Below are positions 25,201-36,692 of a DNA stretch of 64,000 nt, piece by piece. Within the stretch, counting starts at the first letter, position 1. Each line of letters starts with the position of its first letter. The notes beneath the pieces were generated by a model. The model ran no database searches. It saw only the letters and a list, made by a program, of their open reading frames with translations, and was not told where the DNA came from. This DNA is from Botryotinia globosa. Its lineage: Eukaryota; Ascomycota; Leotiomycetes; Helotiales; Sclerotiniaceae. A program made the position numbers and the translations under genes. Location: the NCBI GenBank assembly GCA_014898425.1, contig RCSZ01000006.1, forward strand, positions 1,054,001 through 1,118,000, given 5' to 3'.

Positions 25201-27424
25201 AGCAATCCACTTCCAACAGCGGCTCATTCGTACGCTGTATGCCAATCAAATGGTGTCATGAACATCTGAGATCGCAGACATCGAGCAAATGAATGTGTCA
25301 TGAGGGCCTGGTGCACACCTACCATTCGTGCCAGTAAATTTGTTGTCTTTTTGAAAGAATTCCCAAGCTAAACCATGAGATGACAAATCTTCAACGAATC
25401 TATGGCTTAATGTTGGGCGAGTATGATTTCATAGATGTGTCGAGATATCTAGGGTGATTGAGACTGGTCAAAGAACCTAGATGCTCTAATTTTGTATGAA
25501 TTAAAAGTTTTTTTAAGAAGTGTAAATTCCCAGTCCTGAATGAACAAGGCCGCGATCACATAGACGAATGTCAGTCGTCTCCATCTAGCCGATGTTCCGG
25601 CACTCGGCAAAACGATCTGGAATTGAAAGGCGGTATTAATCGGTCGACAAGGGGCCATGGAATGAGTGGACAGGAAGACAACTCGAACAAAAGACCGGAA
25701 CTTTACAAGGTCGTTTAATGATACACGGGAAGACTTCTACCGCTTTGAATGTTGAATGTCACATGAAGGTAGTTGAGATATAACCCTGCCATTTGAGCAA
25801 ATTGTGCCGAAAATAGCAAGTTACTCGGTAGAGATGCATATGATTTTCTATTTCGAGAGCAATTAGCTGGCATTTCGGTTGTATTAAGGCAACTGACCAA
25901 TTCGAGTGGATAAAATTTGCATCAATTAGCGATTCTTTATTGCTATCGAGGCGAAAACGAGACCATCCATGCCGGGTAAAATGGTAGGGATACAATAAGT
26001 GGCTGGTAAAGACCCGAATAAGTAAATCAACTCTCATCTCATTCACAGATGTCCAAAATATTGCATATAATACCGATTAGAAAAATGGTCGGGAGTGGCT
26101 CGGGTATTGGATAATTTCTGATTGTCACGAGAGTAGAGATAGATGCGGCATGTTTGAAGGTGGCGTTTCTGCATTTGAAAGAATAGACCTGTAAACAAGG
26201 GAATTCAATAATTGCGAGGATACCTGGAAAGCACAATCTGAAGGTTACCATATGCTACAATCAGATTAGAGAAAGATGTTGCGGGAACTCAGGGAGTCAA
26301 CTAACTTCGTCGTCTGATGGATCCACTGCGATAACAAAGTGAAGAACTCCCCGGATTCAGATGATGATTCTCTTTAGCCTCGTCTCCTATTTCGAAAGTA
26401 AGAAATGGCGGAACAATGGGGGAGTTCGAGAGATGATTTTTCTGGTGAAGGCGTTCAAACTGCAGTCAGCACACCTCGACGGAACATGGAAGTGCTCAGC
26501 CAAAAATTCTAAAGCATTCAAACAACTCCTCGAAACAATGTGAATACGCTCCCACGTTTCTAACACATGGCAAATTGTCAATGCTCAGGAGGAATTTCAA
26601 TGTACAGCAAGAAAATTAAATTGGAGGATGAAAAGGAGTTTGTCTTCTTTGTTTCTCGTTTCTTTTGGCTGATTGTGGTGTTTGTGATAATTGTTTCGTC
26701 TGAATCCTACAACCGTCACCGTTTGATGTGCTGTACTAACTTCTATCTCTCCCTCTTTCCCCTCAAAATTCCACCCGTTCGTCTCATCTAGCGATCAAAC
26801 ATGAGGTAACTTTTGGCTTGAGTTAGCAGTAGCTTACCGTACCAAATAGATTAATTCGTAGTTGTTGGGCCCTTTTCCCCCTCACTTTCTGAGCATCAAT
26901 CAAAAGATCCTTAATCCTGAGAGATTCTGCCACAAGGAAGATGTACGCCATCAGGGAAAACGGTTCTTGTCAACCTGGTATTGATCAATGCCATGCCGGT
27001 AAAATTTTCATGTTCACAGGGCTATTACCCAGTAAAATATCTAGATGCTTGCAACTTTACAAGCCCGACCAAGATTGTCAGCACTTAACAAGGAAACTTA
27101 GCGATTATCTCCAAGAGGGCCGTATCTGTACAACAATCAAGCATTGAAGCAAACACAATAGCTCATTTAGGTTTAAATGAATTAAGCGCTCGGGAATTTC
27201 TGTTCATGAACAATTGCGGTACATGCTTACACCAAGAAAACGGTGAAATAAGGTCTGATAAGGATGCGGGAAAAAGGAAGATGCACGCTTACGACGACAG
27301 CCAAGATTTGCGAGTCCCGATGTTGGATTGAAGATTGCTTTCGAGAAGAAGAGGTTTCTTGAATACTAGATACCTAGATGCCGTATGGTACCTGCTTTGT
27401 CAGGTAGGGTAGCGCGGCATCGTA

Positions 27425-27466
27425 GCAGTGTTGTAGTGTTGCAGTGTTGCAGTGTTGCAGTGTAGC
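27425..27466. repeat. octamer microsatellite (GTGTTGCA)n
   Basis: About four to five units of GTGTTGCA/GTGTTGTA in tandem within the gene-poor stretch. Confidence 0.85.
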
Positions 27467-27767
27467 AATTCGATAAATGAGGTTATTTCCTTTTGTACAA
27501 TCTTACCGTGGTACAAGTGAAAAGATACATGGAACTTCTCATCTCGTGCATATTATCATGATGAAGAGACCAACGAAGAAGAGGAGAATGATACCTATCG
27601 ACAACTAAAAAAAGCTACACGGTAAGGTCCCGGCACGAACAACGAATTTGTGCAACTCAGATATTGGAGTAGAAGGGTGGAGAATAGATCGTGTGGTTAA
27701 AAAGGAAACTTTTAGATGAAGAGATCAAGGATTGTAAGAGAGTGACAAGCATATTCATCTTGGTAAG

Positions 27768-27799
27768 AGGCGAGAAAGGCGAGAAAGGCGAGAAAGGCG
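27768..27799. repeat. nonamer microsatellite (GGCGAGAAA)n
   Basis: Three and a half tandem units of GGCGAGAAA. Confidence 0.85.
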
Positions 27800-28965
27800 T
27801 GAGAGGTAACTTCCAGGTTAGGTAAGGTCGAGGCAAGCGATGGTTCGAGGGCACGTGGTTACGCCATTCGGCAACACTAGACCGAATTCTGATTAGTTTA
27901 GTATTCAAGCTTCTCCAGTCCCCTAGCTAGCTTCAATTCCAAATCTATTCTTGACTTCTTCTTTTTCTTCAACATTGACTGAGTGACATGCCGGTACCGA
28001 GAAGCGAGTATACGAGTATGTACAACAGTACACCAGTATGCCAGCTGCTTTCACTTCAAACGCCAACGACAGATAATCCTTGTTCTTCGCCATCTACCTA
28101 CCTACCCATGTTCCCATCTTCTCACACACTTACAAGCTATCATCTGGGTCTCCATGCACCCCTGGGCATACGTGAGGAAGGAAGGGAAAAGTAGGACATA
28201 CTATGGACGGAGTGAGATGCAAAAAGAAGTTCGAGGGTCTGGGTCTTGGCTCATAGAAATGCAAGGTATCGTACATACATACCAAGAAAGCCAGAGAAAG
28301 GCCCTTGTCTGCAAGTCTGCAATGCAAGTCTGCAAGCCAAAAAGTGGAAAGAGATACAGATGCCAGCATGAAAGAGATCCACATCTATTTCTTTTCTACT
28401 GTATCACTCTACAAGGTTCACGATTGTTTTTCTCTTCTCTTGTTTGATAACTAAGTTACTAGGTACCATGTACCACCTACCTAGTCACTAGCTAATCCTC
28501 CGCAATGAACTAGTATGGTATCTCCAGGGTCCAGCTAAATTCACTAGGGCTTGTTTATTGCTCCCATGCGGATTTATCAGATTCTCAATCGAGTCCATCT
28601 ACCTCGATTTCTATAAGATATCATTTTTCTCCCTTACTTTTGGCAATTGATCAACAGCTTTCATTCGATCTTTATATCAAAGGATATTCACTTAATACAC
28701 CTATACACAACCTTGATACCCGTATTCCAATTGACAACATTCAATTGGTGCTTCCGATACATCTACGACAGTTTCAAATTTGGAGATCACATATAAAATA
28801 GAACCTTTCCCATCTTCAACTTGATCTCTACTTCGTCTCTACCAATTCCCTCGATAACCTCAATCTATACCTCGAGTTTACCAAAAGTGGTATCGACCAT
28901 TACTTTAATATCGAATCGATATCCAACCTTCAATCTATAATACAATCTTTCACGCCAACGTCATT

Positions 28966-29695
28966 ATGCACTCTATCAGCAGTCTCGTTCTCCTCTTGGC
29001 TTCAGCCGTTGTAGCTGTTCCAATCAGCACTGTTCAAGCCCTTGCTTCAAGTAAACATACTTGTGCGACACCACTACTACCCACTACTGGAGGTGCGCTT
29101 CTACTTTTTCAAGTTCCCCATTTCAGAATGAACAAGCTAACATTCTTCATTTGCAGCTGCGTCTGCTCTCCCAGTACCAGCTGGCACCCTCGCCTATATT
29201 GCTCTCGGCCGTGGTATCCAAAACTATACCTGCTCCGCCGTTGGTGCTACTCCAGTGGCTCTTGGTGCAGTCGCTAGCCTTTACGATGCAACCGACTACG
29301 CCAAGTGTGCCAGTACCGCATTGAATAATCTCCCAGGGATCGCTGTCTATACCAATCTTCCCTCTACTAGTAGCGCTAGCTTCATGGGTCTCAAGCCTTT
29401 GGGCAAGCACTTCTTCGATGCTAGTGGAACTCCAACATTTGACCTTTCATCTGTCAGCAAGATCTTGTACGCTGCCAAGACTGGTGACATTTCTCCTCCT
29501 ATCAATTCCATTCCAGGACCTGCCAATACCGGCGCCGTTGATTGGTTATCCTTGACTGCCAAATCCACATACGTATCCGTTGGTCTCACAACAGTCTACC
29601 GCGTCGAAACTGCCGGTGGTAATTCCATCAACCCTTGCACAACAGCAGGCGTTCAGAGTGTTCAGTATGCCGCTCAATACTGGTTTTACAGTTGA
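28966..29695 (+). CDS. secreted DUF3455 (malate dehydrogenase-like) protein
   Basis: Two exons, 28966-29050 and 29157-29695 (106-nt intron, A|GTAAAC..TTTGCAG|CT), give 207 residues. The N-terminus MHSISSLVLLLASAVVAVP is a clear signal peptide with likely cleavage after AVVA. The mature part has the DUF3455 (PF11937) signature TLAYIALGRGIQNYTC, then GAVASLYDATDYAKC, PLGKHFFDASGTPTFDL and VDWLSLTA. It ends with VYRVETAGGNSINPC and YAAQYWFYS. Fungal members are often annotated 'malate dehydrogenase' without enzymatic basis; the function is unknown. Three cysteines in conserved places (YTC, AKC, NPC) fit an extracellular protein. The long pyrimidine-rich 5' leader suggests good expression. Confidence 0.9.
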
Positions 29696-32600
29696 CTCCC
29701 TGACCAAACCGCCGACCCTTCAGACGATGATGACGTATGTGATAATTCTGATGAGTAATGGGTCGAATTCTCAGGGAAGTATATCATTTTCTTTATGATT
29801 TTCAATGATACATGGCTGGATGGACGGAAGGATGGATAAAGGAAAAACTTACAGACCAAATGCATATATAGAATATGCTTTTGAAATGATAAACGGCCAA
29901 CAGCTAAAGGGCACACAAAATGCAATACCTTGGTAGGACATGCATTAATATGTACATACACTTCTTTTCTCCACAGAGCACAAGAGTACTTTCTTGCCTG
30001 CAGAACTCTCGTTTTATAATTCAAACAAGCTAGCTACATTGCATTGAATTATCTTTGTGAATTTCTTCCTACTCCCTCGGCAAATCGAATGAAAAAAACT
30101 GATCTAATTACTTCGCCTGTTTGACTGAACCATAAAGCTTTTATGTCCCTCTTCTTCCATTTTGTTTTGGAACTCTAATGAATCACTAGATTCGAATGTT
30201 CTCTTTCTATGTACAATCGAATGTGAGGATGCCTCTCTATTTCCAAAGGCCAAGTGCTTTGCGGAGATTACTTGTCTGATGATGACGAAATGATCTACAT
30301 TCTGGACGTTCATTTATCCAAATAATTTGGATAAAGCTCACTTCTTAATATAAATTACTTCCCTTCACTTCTCTTTAGATTGAAAAGCTGCGCCTTCCCG
30401 TTTAGTGGCGGAGAGACAAAGAAAAGGAAGAAAGGGGTAGGGCTTTGATACGTTGGAATATGCGCGATCTTTTCATGCTCATATGTACTGTATGCCTACC
30501 TAGTTCCATGCACTCCGAGCCCCCAACGACACAAAACGCACGTTGACAAGCAAGCCCTAACTTCACATCTAGTTAATGGAATTCTTCTCTTGCATCGAAA
30601 TAATTGCATTAGCGAAAACATACGTTAGCAGTGTGAAACGATATCAAAACTCGTTCTTTGGAATTTCACCTCCAAACGCAAGCAACAAGGTCGCTGCTGA
30701 TTCTTTTAGAATCCTATGGGAAAAGAAGACCGATCAAGTATATTTGTTGGACTTTTACACTTAATCAATTCTATCTGCTCGAACAATGCCACGCGGTGTG
30801 CCACAGCTATGATTGTGCAGTCTTCAAATACGTCTCGAATGATGCATTGCATGGATGCATCGGTTTTATGATGTACACTGCACATTTTTCGTTGGTTGCA
30901 ATAATAGAAGCATACACACGGATGAGCTATTTAAAACATCCTCGCTGGTAGCCTCATCCATGATCATCATTCTCGTCGGTCTCATGACCGCTCGCACGCA
31001 AGGCAAAAAAATTGGCGTTCGTATTTTGATAGATCGACGTCCATCTCGATATCAAGATTCCATGGGTCGGTGTGATGAAATCCAGACTACCAGTCTCAAG
31101 TCATGCATCAAAAGTGTATCATTAGATACTCCGCGTGGATCGAGATTCTCGCGAAACGTTCTGATTCTCGAGACGCTTCGAACGAGAGTCTCCATTACGG
31201 TTCGGAAATGGAACCTCTGAATGTAGTCAAGAATTTCAAACAACACAGGGTACGCTGCCGGTAGCTATGGCCATGCAACGGTAAAGTTTATTACCTGTCC
31301 GATCATCATGGGGGTCAAAGGTGCAAACATTACTCTTTAAAGAAGCCGGAGATGCAATCTTTCGCCCGATTCCTTGGTCATGGTATTCATTTCATGTTGT
31401 GCGAGAATCATGACAGAGAGCAATCCGAGTAATTTGAAGACGTAGTATATAGATAGATACATTTCGTTGGTAGTGTTTTCTTCGGACCGCTAGCTAAGCC
31501 AAACGAGAGGCAAGTTGTAGAAGGATCCTAAGGAAGCTGCTGCACATCATGGTCAATTGTCAATAGCTCAGACAACAATAGATGCCTGTAGGTCTATGGC
31601 TTAGTGAACATACTATTTCTAAAAATGGTGAGATTGGCCGAGATGAAAACGAATGAAATTATATGAGGGAAAAAATGCAATGCTACCACCTATCCAGTCT
31701 CTAATTTTTTTTGGAATCTGGGCAAAAGACAACTAGTTGAACGATCTTTGTTCAGTGGATAACGATATCCAAGTGCTGGACTCTGGACCAGAATACTGCC
31801 TTGGTAAACAAAACACTACCACAACATTGTATAGCACAATTGAAGGATTTACGCCCCTGTATTTGCTGCGTTGAGAAAAGAGTATAGAGCAAGCAGGACA
31901 ATCTGAGAGAGATCACATAGAGTAACTTAAGAATACAAGTTGTAAGCTTTCGGTGTCCTTTCGCAATGTGAACAATTACTCTCACCAAGTTATAGATTTG
32001 AGTGACTGTATCTGCTCTCCGCAGGGCGTTTTTGGAGGAAAGAAAATTAAATAAAGAGAACGAAAGGCAGTACGGAAAGGAAACAACTTTGTTCAAACAA
32101 TAGGGTAGAATCGAAGTTTTAACGCCAACCATTGATGATTGAGCCGGAAATTTTATCAGCACAAGCAGTCAATTGATTCATGATCTTTCCATCTAATCAT
32201 GCCGAAGACTATTGATAAACTGTCAACTGAGGACAGGCTCAATGCCAAGTCCGCTAGAAATGAAAAGGGGTTGTGTAAAATATCTGCAGAATTCAATGTC
32301 GGACATCTATTGTTCTAGAAGGATTAAGACAGCATGAGATGGTATTGAGAATCAGAATGGATCATTTAAGGAAGTTTCAATGAAGTAATGATTTCTTGAT
32401 TTGTTATCGGGTTTCTACTCGAGTACGAAGTATTGAAAGTACTCCGTACTATCTTGGAGTTCGGCTTCTTGTCCGGAGCTCAACCATTCCTCTCCAGAAT
32501 ACGGAATATAATTCTTATCATCATCTCCAATGTTTCTGTCCTGATTAGAGTTGTCATTGGACCATCGCGTAAGAGGACGGGTGAGATGAATTTCAAGTAG

Positions 32601-32837
32601 CCGAATTAGGCAGGTGCGTGGACAAACCTGGAGATTACTGACAGGTAAGATTTTACATGGAATAGAGCCTCATCAATGTTCCCAAGAGACCAATATTCCG
32701 TGGCCATCAAAGTTTGTCGGCCATGCTCGGGGTGCGAACTCCATTTGCTCTGTTTTATTATTTCTTTCCTTGCATTATTTAACGTTTCCAAGTGTTAAGA
32801 GAAACTGTCAAAAGTATCCTTCTCAAGTGAAGTCGTG
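29696..32837. other. gene-poor stretch
   Basis: No gene is supported. Overlapping frames at 30576-31220 (+) and 31752-32162 (-) reach 121-136 codons but show no domain, and the latter lacks an ATG. An ACCTAG half-motif occurs near 30500. The sequence just before 32838 is pyrimidine-rich, as expected of the MFS gene leader. Confidence 0.5.
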
Positions 32838-34683
32838 ATGTCAGTCCAAGATTTACTTCCCAGTGAGGAGACACCTCTGTTGTCTCCACCACCACAGCAA
32901 TCCATCTTCTCTTCGCTTTCTCGACCGTTTCGAACAATCTTTTGCCAAGCACGATCACCATCCTCAATAACGGCGATCGTACTTGCGACTTTATTATGGT
33001 TTGAGTTTGGGGGATACTTGATCGCTGTACCCGTGTTGAGAGTCTATGAAGATATAATTTGTCACCATTACTACGATGGCTTACAGTGAGAGGGTCAAAT
33101 CATTCTGGGAGGGGGTATTGATGAGAGCATGTGTAAAAAGGACGATATTCAGAGTGAGTTGAGTATAATAGTCGCCGTAACGTACTTTCTTGGGGCTATT
33201 CCAGGTAAGCAAACGAGATAAAAACATAATGACTGAAAGGAAGCTGATCGACACAGGTCTTTTTCTAACAGTACCGTATGGTATGCTGATGGACAGGTAT
33301 GTATTGATTTTAGTCCTATCATCAAAAGCCCAAAGACGAGGAATTCCGGGAATGACCACTCGAGGCAATCTCCCCTAAACGAATACCATACTGACAGGCT
33401 ACAGAATCGGAAGGAAGCCAATCTTTGTTTTAGCGATAACAGGCACTATCCTCAGCTATCTATGGAACATCGTGGTAATGTGGTTCTGGCATACACTACC
33501 GCTTCGCCTCACTTGGCTTGGTCCCATCTTCACAGTAATAGGGGGGGGGGGGGGGGGACCAAGCGTAGGAGGTATGGCATTTTTTGCTATCGCCAGTGAT
33601 ATCACTCCAGAAGCTAAGAGGTACTTTTATATTCGTCTCCCAAATAGAAGTATCTTAGCGTATACTAACAAATCAAGGACAAATATCTTCTTCCTGGCCG
33701 CTGCTACGGATCTTGTCGCACAGTTGATCGCTCCGTCTCTAGCTGCTTTATTGATGGCTAAGTCTCCATGGATCCCAATTTTACTGGGGATATCTTTCAC
33801 AACTCTCGGGAGTCTCCTCATATTATTGATTCCGGAAACTCTACACATGCAAGATCGGAGATCTAACACATCAAATTTGGCTCTTGCTACCTCAACTAAC
33901 GACTTCCCTCATAATTGCAAACCACAAAACTCTCTCTTCGCCGCGACGAAACGCAAATTTTCACATACGTTCCGAACATTCCTATCGTCTCTCTCAATTC
34001 TCAACTCTGCACCTCTAGTTCTTCTCCTTATCACTTTCATCATTAAACCTCTTAGCAGTCAGTCTGAAGACATATCGCTTCGCTACATAAGCAGCCGCTT
34101 CCACTTTCCCCTTCGTTTAAGCTCCTTCCTCTGGTCCCTCCGCGCCGCTGTACAAATCATCTTATTTCTCCTCATTCTCCCCTTTTTATCAAAAATCATC
34201 ATCACCTATTTCAAAATTCCCTCTTCAAAGGTAGACCTTCACCTAGCTCGCGCCTCTATTCTTATTCTCACACTTGGTTCACTCTTGATTGCCCTAGCAC
34301 CAACTCTTCCATCAGCTATTCTAGGAATCGCAGTCTTTACTTCGGGTGCAGGATTCATCTCCACGATGCGCTCTCTGATAACGACGCTAGTTGATAGACA
34401 ACATAAGGGACAGCTGTATGCGGCAGTGGTAGTAGTCGAGACTGCTGGAAGACTAATTGCGGGACCGGGCTTTGCGCAACTTTATATTGTAGGATTGAGA
34501 TTGAAAGGCAACTGGGTGGGGCTACCATTCTTTGGAATGAGTTTTATATGTGGTTTGGCAGTGGTGGCCGTCTGGACCGCTGGCTGGGTGATGAGCAGAA
34601 GAAAATGGGTTTGGGAAATTAGCAAGGATGGGATTTTACAAAATTCCGATAATAATGAGGAGGAAATAGAGAAATGGAGGTGA
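32838..34683 (+). pseudogene. MFS transporter with in-frame TGA and 17-G tract
   Basis: Exons 32838-33204, 33257-33296, 33405-33620 and 33678-34683 encode a 12-helix major facilitator, 542 residues if the stop is read through. The start MSVQDLLPSEETPLL is typical of this fungal subfamily. The motif-A region is LTVPYGMLMDR|IGRKPIF. Introns have good signals (TACTAAC branch in intron 3). TGA at 33087-33089 interrupts the frame between HHYYDGLQ and EGQIILGGGIDESMCKKDD. The protein sequence continues as expected of homologues on both sides, so this is a nonsense change (Gly GGA to TGA fits). A G17 run (33541-33557) encodes six glycines where three would suffice. Substrate unknown. It may be a pseudogene, a polymorphic null or a sequencing error. 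Confidence 0.8.
33541..33557. repeat. 17-G homopolymer inside MFS coding sequence
   Basis: An unbroken run of 17 G lies in exon 3 of the MFS gene. At this length the frame is open and gives VIGGGGGGPSVGG; a change by one or two bases would shift the frame. Confidence 0.95.
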
Positions 34684-35441
34684 ATCAAAAGAGATAATGA
34701 TCAGAATAGAGCTGAAAACATCCAGCCTTTTGAATAATATATATGCAGTGGGACTATATATATAAATATATTGGAATAATTGTTTATACAATCACAAATA
34801 ACATTTTCCGCAACCGAAACCTGTTACCCCTTTACGCTCCAACCAAGCCTGTATCAAGATGTGCTGTTACATGGATGTATGAAAACCTCAGTTGGCCTAT
34901 TCTGTAAATCCCGAGTATGGATACATTTATACAAAATTATCAGAATGTGATCCACATATTCAATATACTGACTATGCCTCTCACTTCTGCCATCTAATCA
35001 TGTTCCTCTTCACTGCAATCATCCGTGGAGAATTCACCAGGCCTTATGCCTCTTATTTGAGCATATCACCATGTCCTAAACAATCCGTGTGTGATTCACC
35101 GAATACAAGTCACTTACTCTTCTCCCAGGTCTCAAATTCAGCGATCGGATGAGTATACTCACGTGGGTGCTTGGTCTGACAGGACACTTCTCAACTTTCT
35201 CATTTTAATCAAATTCGTTCTTCAACTGCTTGATATCAGAATTCGTCTTTTGAATGTTCAATCTTCCATTCCCTCTTTTGCACCAAAGAGTTCTGATCCT
35301 AAATAATATCGACACACCCGAAACTTCGCACCACAACTTCACCCCTAGTTACATTTTCACACTCCCGTCAGCTTCAAAACATCCCTCACAATATTTTTCT
35401 ATGCAAATACATGTCGTAGCACTAATATCATCATCTAGAAA
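34684..35441. other. intergenic region
   Basis: No gene is supported. An AT microsatellite-like TATATA stretch (34736-34775) follows the MFS stop, and a pyrimidine-rich leader precedes the next gene. Confidence 0.5.
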
Positions 35442-36192
35442 ATGAGTGATTCCGAAGAGCTCACCGAAGCCGATGATATCGACCCTTCCTTGATCGAAGA
35501 TTTAAACCCCGACTACCACTTTCCTGTCCCTCGACACAATTTCCACTGGATCACCGTGGTCTATCAATACCACCAATTTGCTAGCGACACCTGTGCAAAC
35601 AACCAAGCAAGATTTGTAGTTAAACGTGCTCCAGTTGAGAGGCGTTGGTTTTGGTTAGTGGAAGAAAGATTGAAGAATTGGGATAAGGCGCCAAAATCAA
35701 ACGATGAGAGAAAAGCGCTCTTGATGCTTGCGTTTGCACAAGTAAGCTCCTCTGAGTATTTGTTCTTCTGCATATTGATTCTAACACTTCTAGTGCAAAT
35801 GCCGTCAAGCAGAAATCTTTTGGCGCGAACGGGCAGGAATTTCTGGTGATGATAGTGTCGCAGAAAGTGTAGGACATACTTATATTTCCTTCCCATGAAT
35901 TCGTAGCTAACAATGGAGTCTTTAGTGCGTTGATGCCGAGATAACCTTATCCAGGTGCATAGAGGACTACGGCGTTACTCAAGCTGATTTGGTTACTGCA
36001 GATGGTTCGACTTCAGCTGTCGTCCAAAATCATCAAGCTGCATCTCACATCTCTGCCGAAGAACAGGCTGCTATTGAGGCCGAGCAAGCTCGTTTGTTTG
36101 GCGAAAGCCGGGAGCGAATTGGTCTTGAACGGGTTACCGGTGTTGAACCTGGTGAAGATGTTGATGCGGATGGAGATGTTGCCATGGGATAA
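35442..36192 (+). CDS. small acidic conserved-looking protein, unknown function
   Basis: Three exons, 35442-35741, 35794-35868 and 35926-36192, give 213 residues. Intron 1 has a GTAAGC donor and CTAAC branch; intron 2 has a weaker GTAGGA donor but a good GCTAAC branch and TTTAG acceptor. Both keep phase 0. The N-terminus is acidic (MSDSEELTEADDIDPSLIED), followed by an aromatic segment (HNFHWITVVYQYHQF) and a cysteine-containing helical part (CKCRQAEIFWRERAG). The C-terminus is Glu/Ala-rich, ending EDVDADGDVAMG. No signal peptide or membrane span. I do not recognise the family. The consistent phase and codon pattern across three exons make it a real gene. Confidence 0.7.
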
Positions 36193-36269
36193 ATTTGGTG
36201 GATAGTAATCAAAAATCGCAAATAATAGTACTTTAGCATCACTCCAGTTAACCACGAATTCCTATTGTA

Positions 36270-36375
36270 TTGATATTTTGAGTGTATTGAGTGTATTGAA
36301 TGTAATGAATGTATTGAACGATTTGAATCTTTTGAATAGTTTGAACAGTTTGAATATATTAAATAATTTGAATCT
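36270..36375. repeat. degenerate decamer array downstream of the acidic-protein gene
   Basis: About ten diverged units of the form TTGAxTxxxT (TTGAGTGTAT, TTGAATGTAA, TTGAACGATT, TTGAATCTTT) run in tandem at 10-bp spacing between two convergent genes. Confidence 0.75.
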
Positions 36376-36692
36376 TTAAAACCATAATCTACAACTTTGA
36401 GATTGATTCTAATAGACCCTAAAGGATAGAACAAGTATGACTTTTAAGATACAAGAGTAATTTACCACATGATAAACTGATATTAATGTTGAATATAATG
36501 AAGTGTTCTTTAGTGGATGAATTCGTATATCATAAAATAATAACAATCGCACACAAATACCAGTGTATTCAGTATCGTAAATTTCGGCTCCAACTTCTAC
36601 TTCCTTCAACAGTCGGTTAAGTAACGAAATTAGACGATGGTTATCCTATATAAACTTCTATCAGACAAAAATCCTCTCTGTTGATCATCTAT

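Larger units (their letters stand above)
22276..28965. other. gene-poor stretch
   Basis: No gene is convincingly supported over 6.7 kb. Short frames (at most 154 codons, for example 27983-28447 and 22361-22669) lack domains, and several lack ATG starts. Base composition is ordinary, so it is not RIP-ruined. Simple repeats occur at 27425-27466 (GTGTTGCA octamers) and 27768-27799 (GGCGAGAAA nonamers). ACCTACCTAG motifs occur near 28480. The last 250 bases form a pyrimidine-rich leader for the DUF3455 gene. Unannotated lncRNAs or very degraded repeats cannot be excluded. Confidence 0.5.

Noticed and set aside
27983..28447. 154-codon plus-strand frame
   Set aside because: Starts with GTG, no recognisable content, low-complexity reading; not a convincing gene.
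31750..31805. tRNA-Gln-like stretch (GTTCAGTGGATAACG, then CTGGACTCTGGACCAG)
   Set aside because: Box A fails at a key position, no box B or T-arm follows, and the arms do not pair properly.
31752..32162. 136-codon minus-strand frame
   Set aside because: No ATG start, no domain, neighbouring region shows no coding pattern.
33086..33128. A 43-nt intron (GTGAGA..GAGAG) that would remove the MFS stop
   Set aside because: Too short, no branch site or pyrimidine tract, and it would delete residues conserved in the subfamily.
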